DNA of 64,000 nucleotides from Planotetraspora kaengkrachanensis. GTDB lineage: Bacteria; Actinomycetota; Actinomycetes; Streptosporangiales; Streptosporangiaceae. Shown here piece by piece: positions 54,299-63,190 of this stretch. The first letter of the stretch is position 1. Each line of letters starts with the position of its first letter. The DNA lies in assembly GCF_016862895.1 (NCBI RefSeq), contig NZ_BONV01000035.1:62001-126000 (forward strand), read 5' to 3'. The translations under genes were made by a program, and so were the position numbers. The notes beneath the pieces are model-generated. The model did no database searches. It saw only the letters and a program-made list of their open reading frames with translations, and was not told the origin of the DNA.

Positions 54299-56440
54299 TC
54301 AGTGCAGGGCGGGGGTGCGGGCGTCGACGGCGAGCGTCGACTCCACGTGAGCGGCCACGGCGAGCAGGTCCATGTCGGTGCCCAGCGGGGACGACAACTG
54401 GAGACCTATCGGCAGGCCGTCGGCGCTCCAGCCGCAGGGCAACACGAGCGCGGGGGCACCCGTGAGGTTGTGCACGGCGGTGAACAGACCTTCCGCGGCG
54501 CCCTGCGGAGTGTCGACCGGAGGCGTCGTGACGGGCGCGACGAATGGCGCGGCGGGGGTCAGCAGGACGTCGACGCCCGTGTAGACCTCCGCGGCGGCGG
54601 GCAGCAACCGCTCGCGCGCGGCCATGGCCGCGCGGTAGTCGTCCTCGCTCACCGCTGATCCGGAACGAAGCAGCCGCAAGGTCTCCGGGCCGTAGTGGCC
54701 GGGAGACGTCGTCACCCGGTCACCGTGGACCTGCCAGGCTTCGAACAGCAGGATGTCGGAGAAGGTCTTCTCCAGTTCGTCGAAGGCCGAGCCGTCGACC
54801 TCCACGATCGTGCAGCCGGCGTTACGCAGACTCTCGATCGCGTCGCGTACGGCTGCCGCCACGTCGGGTTCGAACTCGGCACGTTCGAGCTGCCCGCGCA
54901 GGACGCCGACGCGGAGCGTGGTTTTCGTGAGTTCCGCTGGCGTGTCTCCCGTCAGCGCGGAGAAGACCGCGACCGTGGTCGCGATGTCGCGGGCGAGCAG
55001 GCCCACATGGTCGAGGGTGGGGGAGAGCGCCTGCACGCCGTCGAGTGGCAGCGCGCCGTGGCTCGGTTTGAACCCGACGGTGGCGCAGTAGTGCGCCGGG
55101 ATGCGGATCGACCCCCCGGTGTCCGTGCCGAGGGCCACCGCGCAGGCGCCGACGCCGACGAGGGCCGCGGAACCGCCGCTGGATCCGCCGGCGGTCCGCC
55201 GGGGATTGAAGGGGTTCATCGCCTCCGGCACGCCGGGGTGGACGGCGCCCGCGGCGTACTCGAGTAACGACGTGGCGGCGAAGACGTCGGCGCCGGCCGC
55301 GCGCAGCGACGCGACGACGGGGGCGTCCGCGGGGGCGGGCCGCCCGCGCATCGCTTCCGGGTTGCCGTTGCCGCGCGGGTGCCCCGCGATGTCGATCAGG
55401 TCCTTGACCGCGATCTGGACGCCGTGCAGCGGCCCGCCCGCGGCGCGCGCGGGCGCGTGGAACAGCTCGACCACGGCGTTCAGGGGACGGCCGAGCCGCT
55501 CCGCGCGCTCGTAGGCGGCGAGGAGATCCAGGTTGGCCACCTCGCACGTCCGCTCACCCCGCTCGATCGCCTTGATGATCTGGCCGGCGTAGGTGGTCAG
55601 CGGGCCGGCGAGATCACGGAGCAGGTCGTCGACCTCCGTCTTCCGCTTGCGGACCATCAGGTCCCGGTAGATGCCGCTGTGCGACTTGGCGCTGCCGCGG
55701 TTGAAGGCGACCAGCCGGGCGAGGGAGCCCTCCAGGTCGGCCGGCTCGAAACCGTCGAAACCCTCGGGCTCCACCGGAGCCTGCGCGAGCACCTCCCTGG
55801 CGACGGCGAGCATGAGCGGCCGCCACCGCGGGTCTTCCAGGGAGTCCGCGATGGACAGGTCGGAGACGGCGCCTGCGTAGAGCATGGCGCCGTAGGCCTC
55901 CTTGCCCCACAGGAACCCCATGATGTTGCCGGTGGCCTCGGCGTACGGGAGGGCGTCGACCAGTTCGCGCAGCCGCGGGGTGATCTCGCCGGACAGCTCG
56001 CCGACCCGGAACGTGCCGACGTTGCCCTGCATGATGCGGCCGGGACCGAGGACGTCCGCGCCGAAGTTCACGAAGCTCACGATCAGCCGCTCCACGCCGA
56101 CCACGGCGGACAACATGTCAGCGGTCAGGCCGTTCTGGAAGCTGACCAGGTAGCCGTCCGGGGCGAGCCGGCCGCGTAGCAGTTCGGCGGCCTGCTCGGT
56201 GTGGTGGCTCTTGACGGCGATCGCGACACGATCCAGGCGGTCGGGCAGGTCGTCGGGGGTGACGGCATGCGCGGTCACCGTGAAGTTCTCGACCGGGCCT
56301 TCGATGGACAGCCCGTCGCGGTTGATCGCCTCGACGTGCGCGGGGTCCGCGTCGCAGAACAGCACGTCGTGCCCGGCCCTGATGAGGTGGGCGCCGATCG
56401 TCCCGCCGATCGCGCCGGCTCCGATGATGGTCAGCTGCAT
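54299..56440 (-). CDS. Ketopantoate reductase-like / amidase fusion protein
   Basis: The 713-residue protein joins two enzymes. Residues 1-315 are a ketopantoate-reductase (ApbA/PanE) type dehydrogenase with LTIIGAGAIGGTIGAHL, AVKSHHTEQA and the conserved Lys180 in FLWGKEAYGAML. Residues about 318-713 are an amidase-signature hydrolase with the complete triad: Lys346 (VQIAVKDLID), cis-Ser421 (RRTAGGSSGGSAA) and nucleophile Ser444 (TDTGGSIRIPAHY). The reading frame is continuous across the junction. The dehydrogenase may not act on ketopantoate; such paralogues reduce other 2-oxo acids. An in-frame GTG at 56452 is an alternative start. I know this fusion only as an unusual arrangement. Confidence 0.85.
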   Translation of the reverse strand: MQLTIIGAGAIGGTIGAHLIRAGHDVLFCDADPAHVEAINRDGLSIEGPVENFTVTAHAVTPDDLPDRLDRVAIAVKSHHTEQAAELLRGRLAPDGYLVSFQNGLTADMLSAVVGVERLIVSFVNFGADVLGPGRIMQGNVGTFRVGELSGEITPRLRELVDALPYAEATGNIMGFLWGKEAYGAMLYAGAVSDLSIADSLEDPRWRPLMLAVAREVLAQAPVEPEGFDGFEPADLEGSLARLVAFNRGSAKSHSGIYRDLMVRKRKTEVDDLLRDLAGPLTTYAGQIIKAIERGERTCEVANLDLLAAYERAERLGRPLNAVVELFHAPARAAGGPLHGVQIAVKDLIDIAGHPRGNGNPEAMRGRPAPADAPVVASLRAAGADVFAATSLLEYAAGAVHPGVPEAMNPFNPRRTAGGSSGGSAALVGVGACAVALGTDTGGSIRIPAHYCATVGFKPSHGALPLDGVQALSPTLDHVGLLARDIATTVAVFSALTGDTPAELTKTTLRVGVLRGQLERAEFEPDVAAAVRDAIESLRNAGCTIVEVDGSAFDELEKTFSDILLFEAWQVHGDRVTTSPGHYGPETLRLLRSGSAVSEDDYRAAMAARERLLPAAAEVYTGVDVLLTPAAPFVAPVTTPPVDTPQGAAEGLFTAVHNLTGAPALVLPCGWSADGLPIGLQLSSPLGTDMDLLAVAAHVESTLAVDARTPALH

Positions 56441-56504
56441 GGGGAAATCCACTCATGGGGAGTTCATCTCGGTTGGTCCGAGAACGTCCTGCCGCCGGAC
56501 CTTA

Positions 56505-56518
56505 CCAAAGCACTTTGG
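56505..56518. promoter_or_regulatory. CCAAAG-CA-CTTTGG palindrome
   Basis: An exact 6-bp inverted repeat with a 2-bp centre lies 65 bp upstream of the KPR-amidase start, in the divergent promoter region. It is a candidate operator for the leftward unit. Confidence 0.4.
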
Positions 56519-56563
56519 AGATCTATCCGGCCCATCCCCGTGGCGACTGATGCGAAAGTTGCT

Positions 56564-56577
56564 CGTAAGGCCTTACG
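56564..56577. promoter_or_regulatory. CGTAAGGCCTTACG palindrome
   Basis: A perfect 14-bp palindrome sits mid-way in the 302-bp divergent gap, followed by TAATAT (56598-56603), a possible -10 element for the rightward importer operon. No gene is seen in the gap. Confidence 0.5.
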
Positions 56578-56742
56578 TATGACAGGTGGTTCGTGCGTAA
56601 TATGTCCTAAACGTTCCCGTGCTCCCATGTTTCACGGTGGACAGGTCCAGGCGTGCCCGACCGCGGACCCGCTACATCCCTCATGTCCCCAGACCGACTT
56701 TGGCGACCGCTCCGCCCATCGCAAAATCACGAAGGAGCTGGC

Positions 56743-58347
56743 ATGTTCGACGATATTCCCGAGGGCCTCCGTGTCCCTGCCATCAGCAGGCGCCGGCTGC
56801 TGCAGCTGGGCGCGCTCGGCATCGGAGCGTTCTCGGCCGCGCCGCTGCTCGCGGCCTGCGGGTCGTCCACCGACACCGCCTCCACCCCCGCCTCCGGGGG
56901 GAAGAAGAAGGGAGGCGACCTGGTCATCGTCCGTGACCACGACGCGGTGAACATGGACAAGACGACGGTCTTCAGCAACGGCTCCATCTGGATCTACGTC
57001 CAGATGTACGAGCCGCTGGTGGCCATGACGGACGACGGCCAGGGGGTGAAGCCCTGGCTCGCCGAGAGCTACGAGATGTCGCCGGACAACCTGTCCTGCA
57101 CGCTGAAGCTTAGGAAGGACGTGAAGTTCCACAACGGCCAGCCGATGACCTCCGCCGATGTGAAGTTCTCCATCGACGAGTCGAGCAAGACCAAGGGCGG
57201 CTGGGAGTTCATCAACTCCGCGATCAAGGAGGTGACCACGCCGGACGACTACACCGTCGTGGTGACCACCAAGTACCCCTGGGCGCCGCTTCTCGCCGAC
57301 CTGAGCTGCCCGAACAACGGAATCATCCCCAAGGACTACGCCGGCAAGACGAAGGACGAGTTCTACGCCGCCCCGATCGCCACCGGCCCGTTCATGTGGG
57401 GCACCTGGCAGAAGGGCAGCTCCCTCACGCTGAAGAAGCACCCGTCCTACTGGCAGGCGGGCAAGCCGTACCTGGACTCGGTCACCTGGAAGGTGGTCGC
57501 GGACAGCAACGCCCGCGCGATCCAGTTGCAGGGCGGGCAGGCACACATCAACGAGGCTCCGCCGTTCTCCAGCCTCGCTCAGGTCAAGAGCACGCCCAAC
57601 CTGAAGGTCGACGTGTTCCCGTCCACCAGGACGGACTACATCATGATGAACCAGCAGAAGAAGCCGTACGACGACGTGCACGTGCGCCGGGCGATCTCCT
57701 ACGCCGTCGACCGGGAATCGCTGATCAAGAGCATCCTGTTCGGCAACGGCACCCCGGCGAACTCGTTCATGATGCCGTCCACGCCGTACTACGACAAGAA
57801 CACCCCGGGCATCCAGTACGACATGGCCAAGGCCAAGGAGGAGATGGCCCAGTCGAGCGTGCCGAACGGCTTCACCACCACGTGGCTGGCGATGTCCGGC
57901 GACGCGGTGGACGCGGCGATCGCGCAGGTCATGCAGGCGTCGCTGAAGGAACTCGGGATCACGATGAACATCCAGAACGTGGACCCGAGCGCGCAGCACG
58001 ACCTGACCAACAAGCTGGACTACGAGATCGCGCACTCGTACTGGACGATGGACCTGGCCGACCCCGACGAGCTCGCCCAGTTCGCGCTCGACCCCACGAC
58101 CGGCGGGCACTCCTTCGACACCGGCTTCAACGATCCGGAGATCATCGACCTGGTGCACCGGGCGGAGAAGGAATTCGACTCGACCAAGCGCCAGGCCCTG
58201 TACAGCGAGCTTCAGGCGAAGGCCGCCGAGTCCGCGTGGCTGGCGTTCCTGTTCTACACGCCGTTCCCGTACTCGCGCGCCGCCAACGTCCAGGGCTTCA
58301 AGGTCCTGCCCACCGGCACCTACCACATGGAAGACGTCTCGCTCTGA
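56743..58347 (+). CDS. Peptide ABC transporter substrate-binding lipoprotein
   Basis: The 534-residue SBP_bac_5 protein has a twin-arginine-like lipoprotein signal (SRRRLLQLGALGIGAFSAAP, then lipobox LLAAC) and the family segments SNGSIWIYVQMYEPLV, VKFHNGQPMTSADVKFSID, GTGPFMW-type ATGPFMWGTW and the VRRAISYAVDRESLI helix. It captures peptides or similar ligands outside the cell. ATG 56743 has GAAGGAG at 56731-56737. It is the first gene of a seven-gene operon. Confidence 0.93.
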   Translation: MFDDIPEGLRVPAISRRRLLQLGALGIGAFSAAPLLAACGSSTDTASTPASGGKKKGGDLVIVRDHDAVNMDKTTVFSNGSIWIYVQMYEPLVAMTDDGQGVKPWLAESYEMSPDNLSCTLKLRKDVKFHNGQPMTSADVKFSIDESSKTKGGWEFINSAIKEVTTPDDYTVVVTTKYPWAPLLADLSCPNNGIIPKDYAGKTKDEFYAAPIATGPFMWGTWQKGSSLTLKKHPSYWQAGKPYLDSVTWKVVADSNARAIQLQGGQAHINEAPPFSSLAQVKSTPNLKVDVFPSTRTDYIMMNQQKKPYDDVHVRRAISYAVDRESLIKSILFGNGTPANSFMMPSTPYYDKNTPGIQYDMAKAKEEMAQSSVPNGFTTTWLAMSGDAVDAAIAQVMQASLKELGITMNIQNVDPSAQHDLTNKLDYEIAHSYWTMDLADPDELAQFALDPTTGGHSFDTGFNDPEIIDLVHRAEKEFDSTKRQALYSELQAKAAESAWLAFLFYTPFPYSRAANVQGFKVLPTGTYHMEDVSL

Positions 58348-58388
58348 GCAGGGCAGAAGCCGACTGAGCACTTGGAGCGAGAGAAACG

Positions 58389-59330
58389 ATGAGGTATCTC
58401 GTCTACATCCTGAAGCGAGTGGTGTCGCTGATCCCGGTGCTCATCGGGATCTCGTTCATCGTCTTCTTTCTGATCCGGCTGATACCGGGAGACCCGGCGG
58501 CGACACTGCTCGGGGTCCACGCCACCCCGCAGGCGGTCAAGGAACTGCGCGAGCAGATGGGTCTCGAGGATTCGCTGCCGAGTCAGTATCTGACGTTCCT
58601 CGGCCACCTGCTGCAGGGCAACCTCGGGTACTCCTACGTGTACAGCAGCTCGGTCGTGGACCTGATCACGGTCAGCCTGCCGGTGACGATCTGGCTGCTG
58701 ATCTCGGGCACCGTCTTCACTCTGCTGATCGCCGTGCCGCTGGCCGTTCTGGCCGCGGCGCGGCGCAACGGAGTCGTCGACAACATCATCCGGGCGGTCC
58801 CGGTCGTGGGACTGGGCATGCCGGCCTTCTGGCTCGGCATCATGCTGATCTTGGTCTTCGGGCTGAAACTCGGCTGGTTCCCGGTCGCCGGCTACGGCAC
58901 CGGCGTGGTCGACCATCTGCGCGGCATCGTGCTGCCCGGCATCACGATCGCACTGACCCTGTCGCCCATCCTGATCCGCAGCCTGCGGGCCAGCATGGTC
59001 GATGTGCTGGGCAGCGACTACATCGTGACGGCGCACAGCAAGGGCATCAGCACCGCACGGGTGGTGCTCGGGCACGCGCTGCGCAACGCCGCCGTCTCGT
59101 CCGTCACGGTCCTGGGCGTGAACATCGCCTACCTCACCGGATCGACGCTGGTGGTCGAACGCGTCTTCTCGCTTCCCGGAATCGGGCAGCAGATGATCAA
59201 TTCCATCCTGGGAAGGGACTTTCCCACCGTGCAGGGAATCACTCTGGTCTTCGCGATCATGGTCGTGGTCGTGAACCTGCTGACCGACGTGACGCATGCG
59301 GCCCTCGATCCGAGGGTCAAGCTCGCATGA
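58389..59330 (+). CDS. Peptide ABC transporter permease (DppB-type)
   Basis: The 313-residue inner-membrane permease starts MRYLVYILKRVVSLIPVLIG. It has the LRLIPGDPA-type motif, six membrane helices and the EAA loop (YIVTAHSKGISTARVVLGHALRNA). It forms a heterodimer with the next gene product. GGAGCGAGAG precedes the start. Its stop overlaps the second permease start by 4 bases. Confidence 0.93.
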   Translation: MRYLVYILKRVVSLIPVLIGISFIVFFLIRLIPGDPAATLLGVHATPQAVKELREQMGLEDSLPSQYLTFLGHLLQGNLGYSYVYSSSVVDLITVSLPVTIWLLISGTVFTLLIAVPLAVLAAARRNGVVDNIIRAVPVVGLGMPAFWLGIMLILVFGLKLGWFPVAGYGTGVVDHLRGIVLPGITIALTLSPILIRSLRASMVDVLGSDYIVTAHSKGISTARVVLGHALRNAAVSSVTVLGVNIAYLTGSTLVVERVFSLPGIGQQMINSILGRDFPTVQGITLVFAIMVVVVNLLTDVTHAALDPRVKLA

Positions 59331-60190
59331 GCGCGGCAACGACCATCGCCCCCGCCCTGCCGGCCTCCGGCAACCGCCGCCGCAGGCGCGGGCGGTGGAA
59401 CGCACCGCTCGTGGCGGGCCTGATCCTGTTCGGCCTCATCGTCGCCTGCGCGCTGTGCGCTCCACTGCTGACGAGCCAGGATCCGCTCAAGCAGGACCTC
59501 GCGAACGCCTTTCTCGCACCCGGCGCCAAGGGCCACCTCCTCGGCACCGACGAACTCGGGCGCGACGTGCTGGCCCGATTGCTCTACGGCGCCCGTGTCG
59601 ACCTGCGGGTCGGCGTGCTGGCGGTCATCTCGCCGCTCATCCTCGGCAGTCTGATCGGTCTGATCGCGGGATGGTTCGGCGGCTGGATCGACGCCGTCAT
59701 CGGCCGGATCGTCGACATAGTGATCGCCTTCCCGTTCCTGGTGCTGGTCATCGCGCTGGTCTTCGCCATGGGACCGGGGACGACGAGCATCTACACGGCG
59801 ATCACCCTGGTCGGCTGGGTGGCGTACTGCCGCATCGTGCGCGGTCAGGTGCTGGTCGCCAAGGAGCAGGAGTACGCCATGGCGGCGCGGGCCAGCGGAC
59901 TGCCGACGTGGCGGATCCTGCTGCGGCATCTCCTGCCCAACGTCGTCCTGCAGGCGGTCGTCTTCTCGATGAGCGACATCGTGCTCACCCTGCTGGCGAT
60001 CGTGACCCTGGGATTCCTCGGCCTCGGCGTGCCGCCGCCCACCCCTGACTGGGGGACGATGATTCAGGAGGGTCAGCAGTTCATATTGGACAAGTGGTAC
60101 ATGTCCACGATCCCGGGTCTGGCCATCATCATCACCGGCCTCGCGCTCGCGCTCATCGCGGACGGCATCGTGGAGAAGGCGAACCAATGA
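59327..60190 (+). CDS. Peptide ABC transporter permease (DppC-type)
   Basis: The 287-residue partner permease has an N-terminal cytoplasmic Arg-rich segment (RRRRGRWNAP), the periplasmic LLGTDELGRDVLARLLYGARVDL motif, and the EAA loop (YAMAARASGLPTWRILLRHLLPN). ATGA overlaps link it to the genes on both sides, giving tight stoichiometry. Confidence 0.93.
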   Translation: MSAATTIAPALPASGNRRRRRGRWNAPLVAGLILFGLIVACALCAPLLTSQDPLKQDLANAFLAPGAKGHLLGTDELGRDVLARLLYGARVDLRVGVLAVISPLILGSLIGLIAGWFGGWIDAVIGRIVDIVIAFPFLVLVIALVFAMGPGTTSIYTAITLVGWVAYCRIVRGQVLVAKEQEYAMAARASGLPTWRILLRHLLPNVVLQAVVFSMSDIVLTLLAIVTLGFLGLGVPPPTPDWGTMIQEGQQFILDKWYMSTIPGLAIIITGLALALIADGIVEKANQ

Positions 60191-61203
60191 CCCCTCCCTT
60201 GCTCGAAGTGCGCGACCTGCACGTCGAGATCCCCATGCCGCACGCACGGCTGCACGCGGTCCGCGGAGTGTCCTTCTCGGTGGGCACCGCCGAGTCCGTC
60301 GGGCTCGTGGGGGAGTCCGGCTCGGGTAAGAGCCTCACGCTCCGCGCGCTGCTCGGCCTGCTTCCCCGCCCGGCGAAGGTCGTCTCCGGCACCATCCTCA
60401 TCGACGGCGAGGACGTCACCGGGTTGCCGGCCAAGAGCCTGAAGCATCGGCTGACCGACACGATGAGCATGATCTTCCAGGACTCCCTGACGGCGCTCAA
60501 CCCCGTGATGCGCGTGGGCGACCAGATCGCCGAGGCGCCGCTGCGCAAGCTGGGCAAGTCGCGCGGCGAGGCGCGGGCGATCGCCGTCGACCTGATGCGA
60601 GAGGTCGGGATCGCCGATCCCGAGCGCCGCTACCAGCTGTATCCGCACCAGTTGTCGGGTGGCATGCGCCAGCGGATCTGCATCGCGATCGCGTTGTCGA
60701 CCAAGCCACGGCTCATCCTCGCCGACGAGCCCACCACGGCCCTCGACGTGACGATCCAGGCCCAGGTCCTCGGCGTCCTGCGCCGGCTCAAGCAGGAGGA
60801 GAACGTCGGTCTGCTGCTGGTCAGCCACGATCTCGCCGTGGTCAGCCAGACCTGCTCGCGGCTGTACGTGATGTACGCCGGCAAGGTCGTCGAGTCCGGC
60901 GACCTGCTGGACCTGGTCACCGGTCCCCGGCATCCGTACACGTTCTCCCTGCTCCGCTCGGTGCCCGACCCGGATCGGCGGGTCGCCAGGCTGCTGACGA
61001 TCGACGGGCGGCCCCCGGACCTCAGCGAGGGGGTGACGGGGTGCTCCTTCGCCCCCCGGTGCCCGTTCGCCGAGGACGCCTGCCGGGAGTGGGAACCGGA
61101 GCCGGTGGCCGCGGGACCGGGGAGGGTGAGCGCCTGCCGGCGCATCGACACGGCGGATCGGTGGACCTCGATGGTGTCGGAAGAAGCGGTGAGCCAGCAG
61201 TGA
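60187..61203 (+). CDS. Peptide ABC transporter ATPase (DppD-type)
   Basis: The 338-residue ATPase has Walker A GESGSGKS, signature [15 protein letters not shown], Walker [13 protein letters not shown], the H-loop [10 protein letters not shown] and the C-terminal oligopeptide/dipeptide extension with a cysteine cluster ([14 protein letters not shown]) that binds a [4Fe-4S] cluster in characterised members. It pairs with the next ATPase. Confidence 0.93.
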   Translation: MTPPLLEVRDLHVEIPMPHARLHAVRGVSFSVGTAESVGLVGESGSGKSLTLRALLGLLPRPAKVVSGTILIDGEDVTGLPAKSLKHRLTDTMSMIFQDSLTALNPVMRVGDQIAEAPLRKLGKSRGEARAIAVDLMREVGIADPERRYQLYPHQLSGGMRQRICIAIALSTKPRLILADEPTTALDVTIQAQVLGVLRRLKQEENVGLLLVSHDLAVVSQTCSRLYVMYAGKVVESGDLLDLVTGPRHPYTFSLLRSVPDPDRRVARLLTIDGRPPDLSEGVTGCSFAPRCPFAEDACREWEPEPVAAGPGRVSACRRIDTADRWTSMVSEEAVSQQ

Positions 61204-62246
61204 CGGCGGGAAACGAAATCCTTTCGGTCGAGGGACTGGTCCGGCACTTCACGCCCAGCGTGTCGGTGACCGACCGGCTCTTCGGCAAGAAGCCGGTGGT
61301 GAACCCCGCCGTCGACGGCGTGGACCTGGTGCTGCACAGAGGGGAGACCCTCGGCCTGGTCGGAGAGTCCGGCTGCGGCAAGTCGACCCTCGCCCGCACT
61401 GTCGTCGGCCTCTACCGCCCAACCGCGGGCACGATCCGCTACGACGGCGAGATCCTGCCGGAGAAGCGGACGCGGGCTCAGCAGCGCGCCATCCAGATGG
61501 TCTTCCAGGATCCCTACAGTTCGCTGAACCCGCGCATGACGGTCGGGCAGATGTTGTCCGAGCTGCTCCGCTTCCACAAGCTGGTCCCGCGCGACAGGGT
61601 GGGGGAGCGTAGCAGGGAACTGATGCACCTGGTCGGTCTGCCCGAGCGCGCCCTCGAACAGCGCCCGCGGCAGTTCTCCGGCGGGCAGCGGCAGCGCGTC
61701 GGCATCGCGCGGGCGCTGGCGCTGGAACCCACCGTGCTGGTCGCCGACGAACCGGTGTCCGCCCTCGACGTGTCGGTCCAGGCCAACATCATCAACCTGC
61801 TCGCCGACCTCAAGGAGACGCTCCACCTGTCGGTCGTCTTCGTCTCGCACAACATGGCGGTCGTGCGGCAGATCAGCGACCGGACCGCCGTGATGTACCG
61901 CGGCCGCATCGTCGAGACCGGGAACACCGACACCCTGTTCGACGACCCGGTCCATCCGTACACCAGGCTGCTCATCGGCTCCGTCCCCCGGCTCGCCGAC
62001 GCGGAGAGCCAGGCCGAAGCGGAGGCGGAGGAGGAGGAGACTGCCGCCGGTCTCGACGCCGTCAGGCAGGAGGTCGCGCGGTCCTCGGCGAGCGGCGGCA
62101 CCCACCCGTGCCGTTTCGCCGACCGCTGCCCGTCCGTCGTGGCCGCGTGCGCGGCCGAGCCGCCGCTTCTGGCCGATCCACGCGATCCCGCCAGGTGGGC
62201 CGCGTGCGTCCACATGTCCCAGCGGGCCGAAGGAGCCGTCGCGTGA
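61200..62246 (+). CDS. Peptide ABC transporter ATPase (DppF-type)
   Basis: The 348-residue ATPase has Walker A GESGCGKS, signature [15 protein letters not shown], Walker [13 protein letters not shown] and H-loop [10 protein letters not shown]. Its C-terminal extension has a Glu-rich insert ([12 protein letters not shown]) before a partial cysteine set ([15 protein letters not shown]). GTG 61200 overlaps the previous stop. It completes an SBP, two permeases and two ATPases. Confidence 0.93.
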   Translation: MTAGNEILSVEGLVRHFTPSVSVTDRLFGKKPVVNPAVDGVDLVLHRGETLGLVGESGCGKSTLARTVVGLYRPTAGTIRYDGEILPEKRTRAQQRAIQMVFQDPYSSLNPRMTVGQMLSELLRFHKLVPRDRVGERSRELMHLVGLPERALEQRPRQFSGGQRQRVGIARALALEPTVLVADEPVSALDVSVQANIINLLADLKETLHLSVVFVSHNMAVVRQISDRTAVMYRGRIVETGNTDTLFDDPVHPYTRLLIGSVPRLADAESQAEAEAEEEETAAGLDAVRQEVARSSASGGTHPCRFADRCPSVVAACAAEPPLLADPRDPARWAACVHMSQRAEGAVA

Positions 62247-63190
62247 CCAGTCCCATCGTCATCGGCAGCGAGCGGAGCGAGAACGGTCTGCCCGCCGCCA
62301 TGGAGATCCTCGCCCGCGGCGGCTCCGCGCTGGACGCGGTCGAGGCCGGACTGCGGCGGTGCGAGGACAACCTGGACGACCACTACGTCGGCACCGGAGG
62401 GCTGCCGAACGCCCAAGGGGTGGTGGAGCTCGACGCGTCCCTGATGGTCGGCTCGACCCGGGCCTTCGGCGGCGTCGGCGCGGTGAAGGGCTTCCCCAAC
62501 CCGATCTCCATCGCCCGTGCCGTACTCGAACGGCTGCCGCAGCACAGCCTGCTCGTCGGCGCCGGGGCCGAGCTGTTCGCCGAGGAGAACGGGTTCACCC
62601 GGGCAGACCTGCTGACCGAGGAGTCCAGGAAGCTGTTCCTGTACGCGTTGCAGCCCTCGGACGAGTCCGTCGAAGGCGAGCGCACGGCCGCGCAGGCCGG
62701 TGACGACCTCTACCGCAGGACCGCGCTCGACCTGGTCAACCGGTTCGCCCCGCACGAAGGACCATGGGGGACCATCAACATCCTCGCCCTGGACTCCTCC
62801 GGCGAACTGGTGGTGGGCGTGTCCACCAGCGGCTATCCCTGGAAATATCCGGGAAGGGTGGGGGACTCCGCCCTCCCGGGGGCTGGGAACTACGCCGACC
62901 TCCGGTACGGCGGCGCCGCCTGCACCGGCCGAGGCGAGCTGAGCATGCGTGTCCTGGGCGCCCGCGGCATCGTCGCGGATCTGGCGCACGGCCTGGAGCC
63001 CACCGAGGCGTGCCTGGCCATGCTGGCCGAGGCGGCCGGCCTGCCGGACGAGTTCCGCGCCGAGTTGCGCTGCATCGCGCTGACGCCGGACGGCCGGCAC
63101 GGCGCCGCGGCGGGGCAGGAGGGCTCGGTCTACGCGGTGATGACCGAGACCTCGACAGAGCCGGAGTTCCACCCGAGGAGCGTGCTTTGA
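62243..63190 (+). CDS. N-terminal-nucleophile asparaginase/glycosylasparaginase-family hydrolase
   Basis: The 315-residue Ntn-hydrolase precursor should cleave itself before Thr177 (PWGTINILALD) to expose the nucleophile; downstream, TSGYPWKYPGRVGDSALPGAGNYAD is the conserved substrate-binding segment. The family includes glycosylasparaginase and isoaspartyl peptidase, which hydrolyse amide bonds on an Asn/Asp side chain. Cytoplasmic; no signal peptide. GTG 62243 overlaps the ATPase stop, so it is made with the importer and probably acts on imported material such as isoaspartyl or modified-Asn peptides. Confidence 0.85.
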   Translation: MTSPIVIGSERSENGLPAAMEILARGGSALDAVEAGLRRCEDNLDDHYVGTGGLPNAQGVVELDASLMVGSTRAFGGVGAVKGFPNPISIARAVLERLPQHSLLVGAGAELFAEENGFTRADLLTEESRKLFLYALQPSDESVEGERTAAQAGDDLYRRTALDLVNRFAPHEGPWGTINILALDSSGELVVGVSTSGYPWKYPGRVGDSALPGAGNYADLRYGGAACTGRGELSMRVLGARGIVADLAHGLEPTEACLAMLAEAAGLPDEFRAELRCIALTPDGRHGAAAGQEGSVYAVMTETSTEPEFHPRSVL

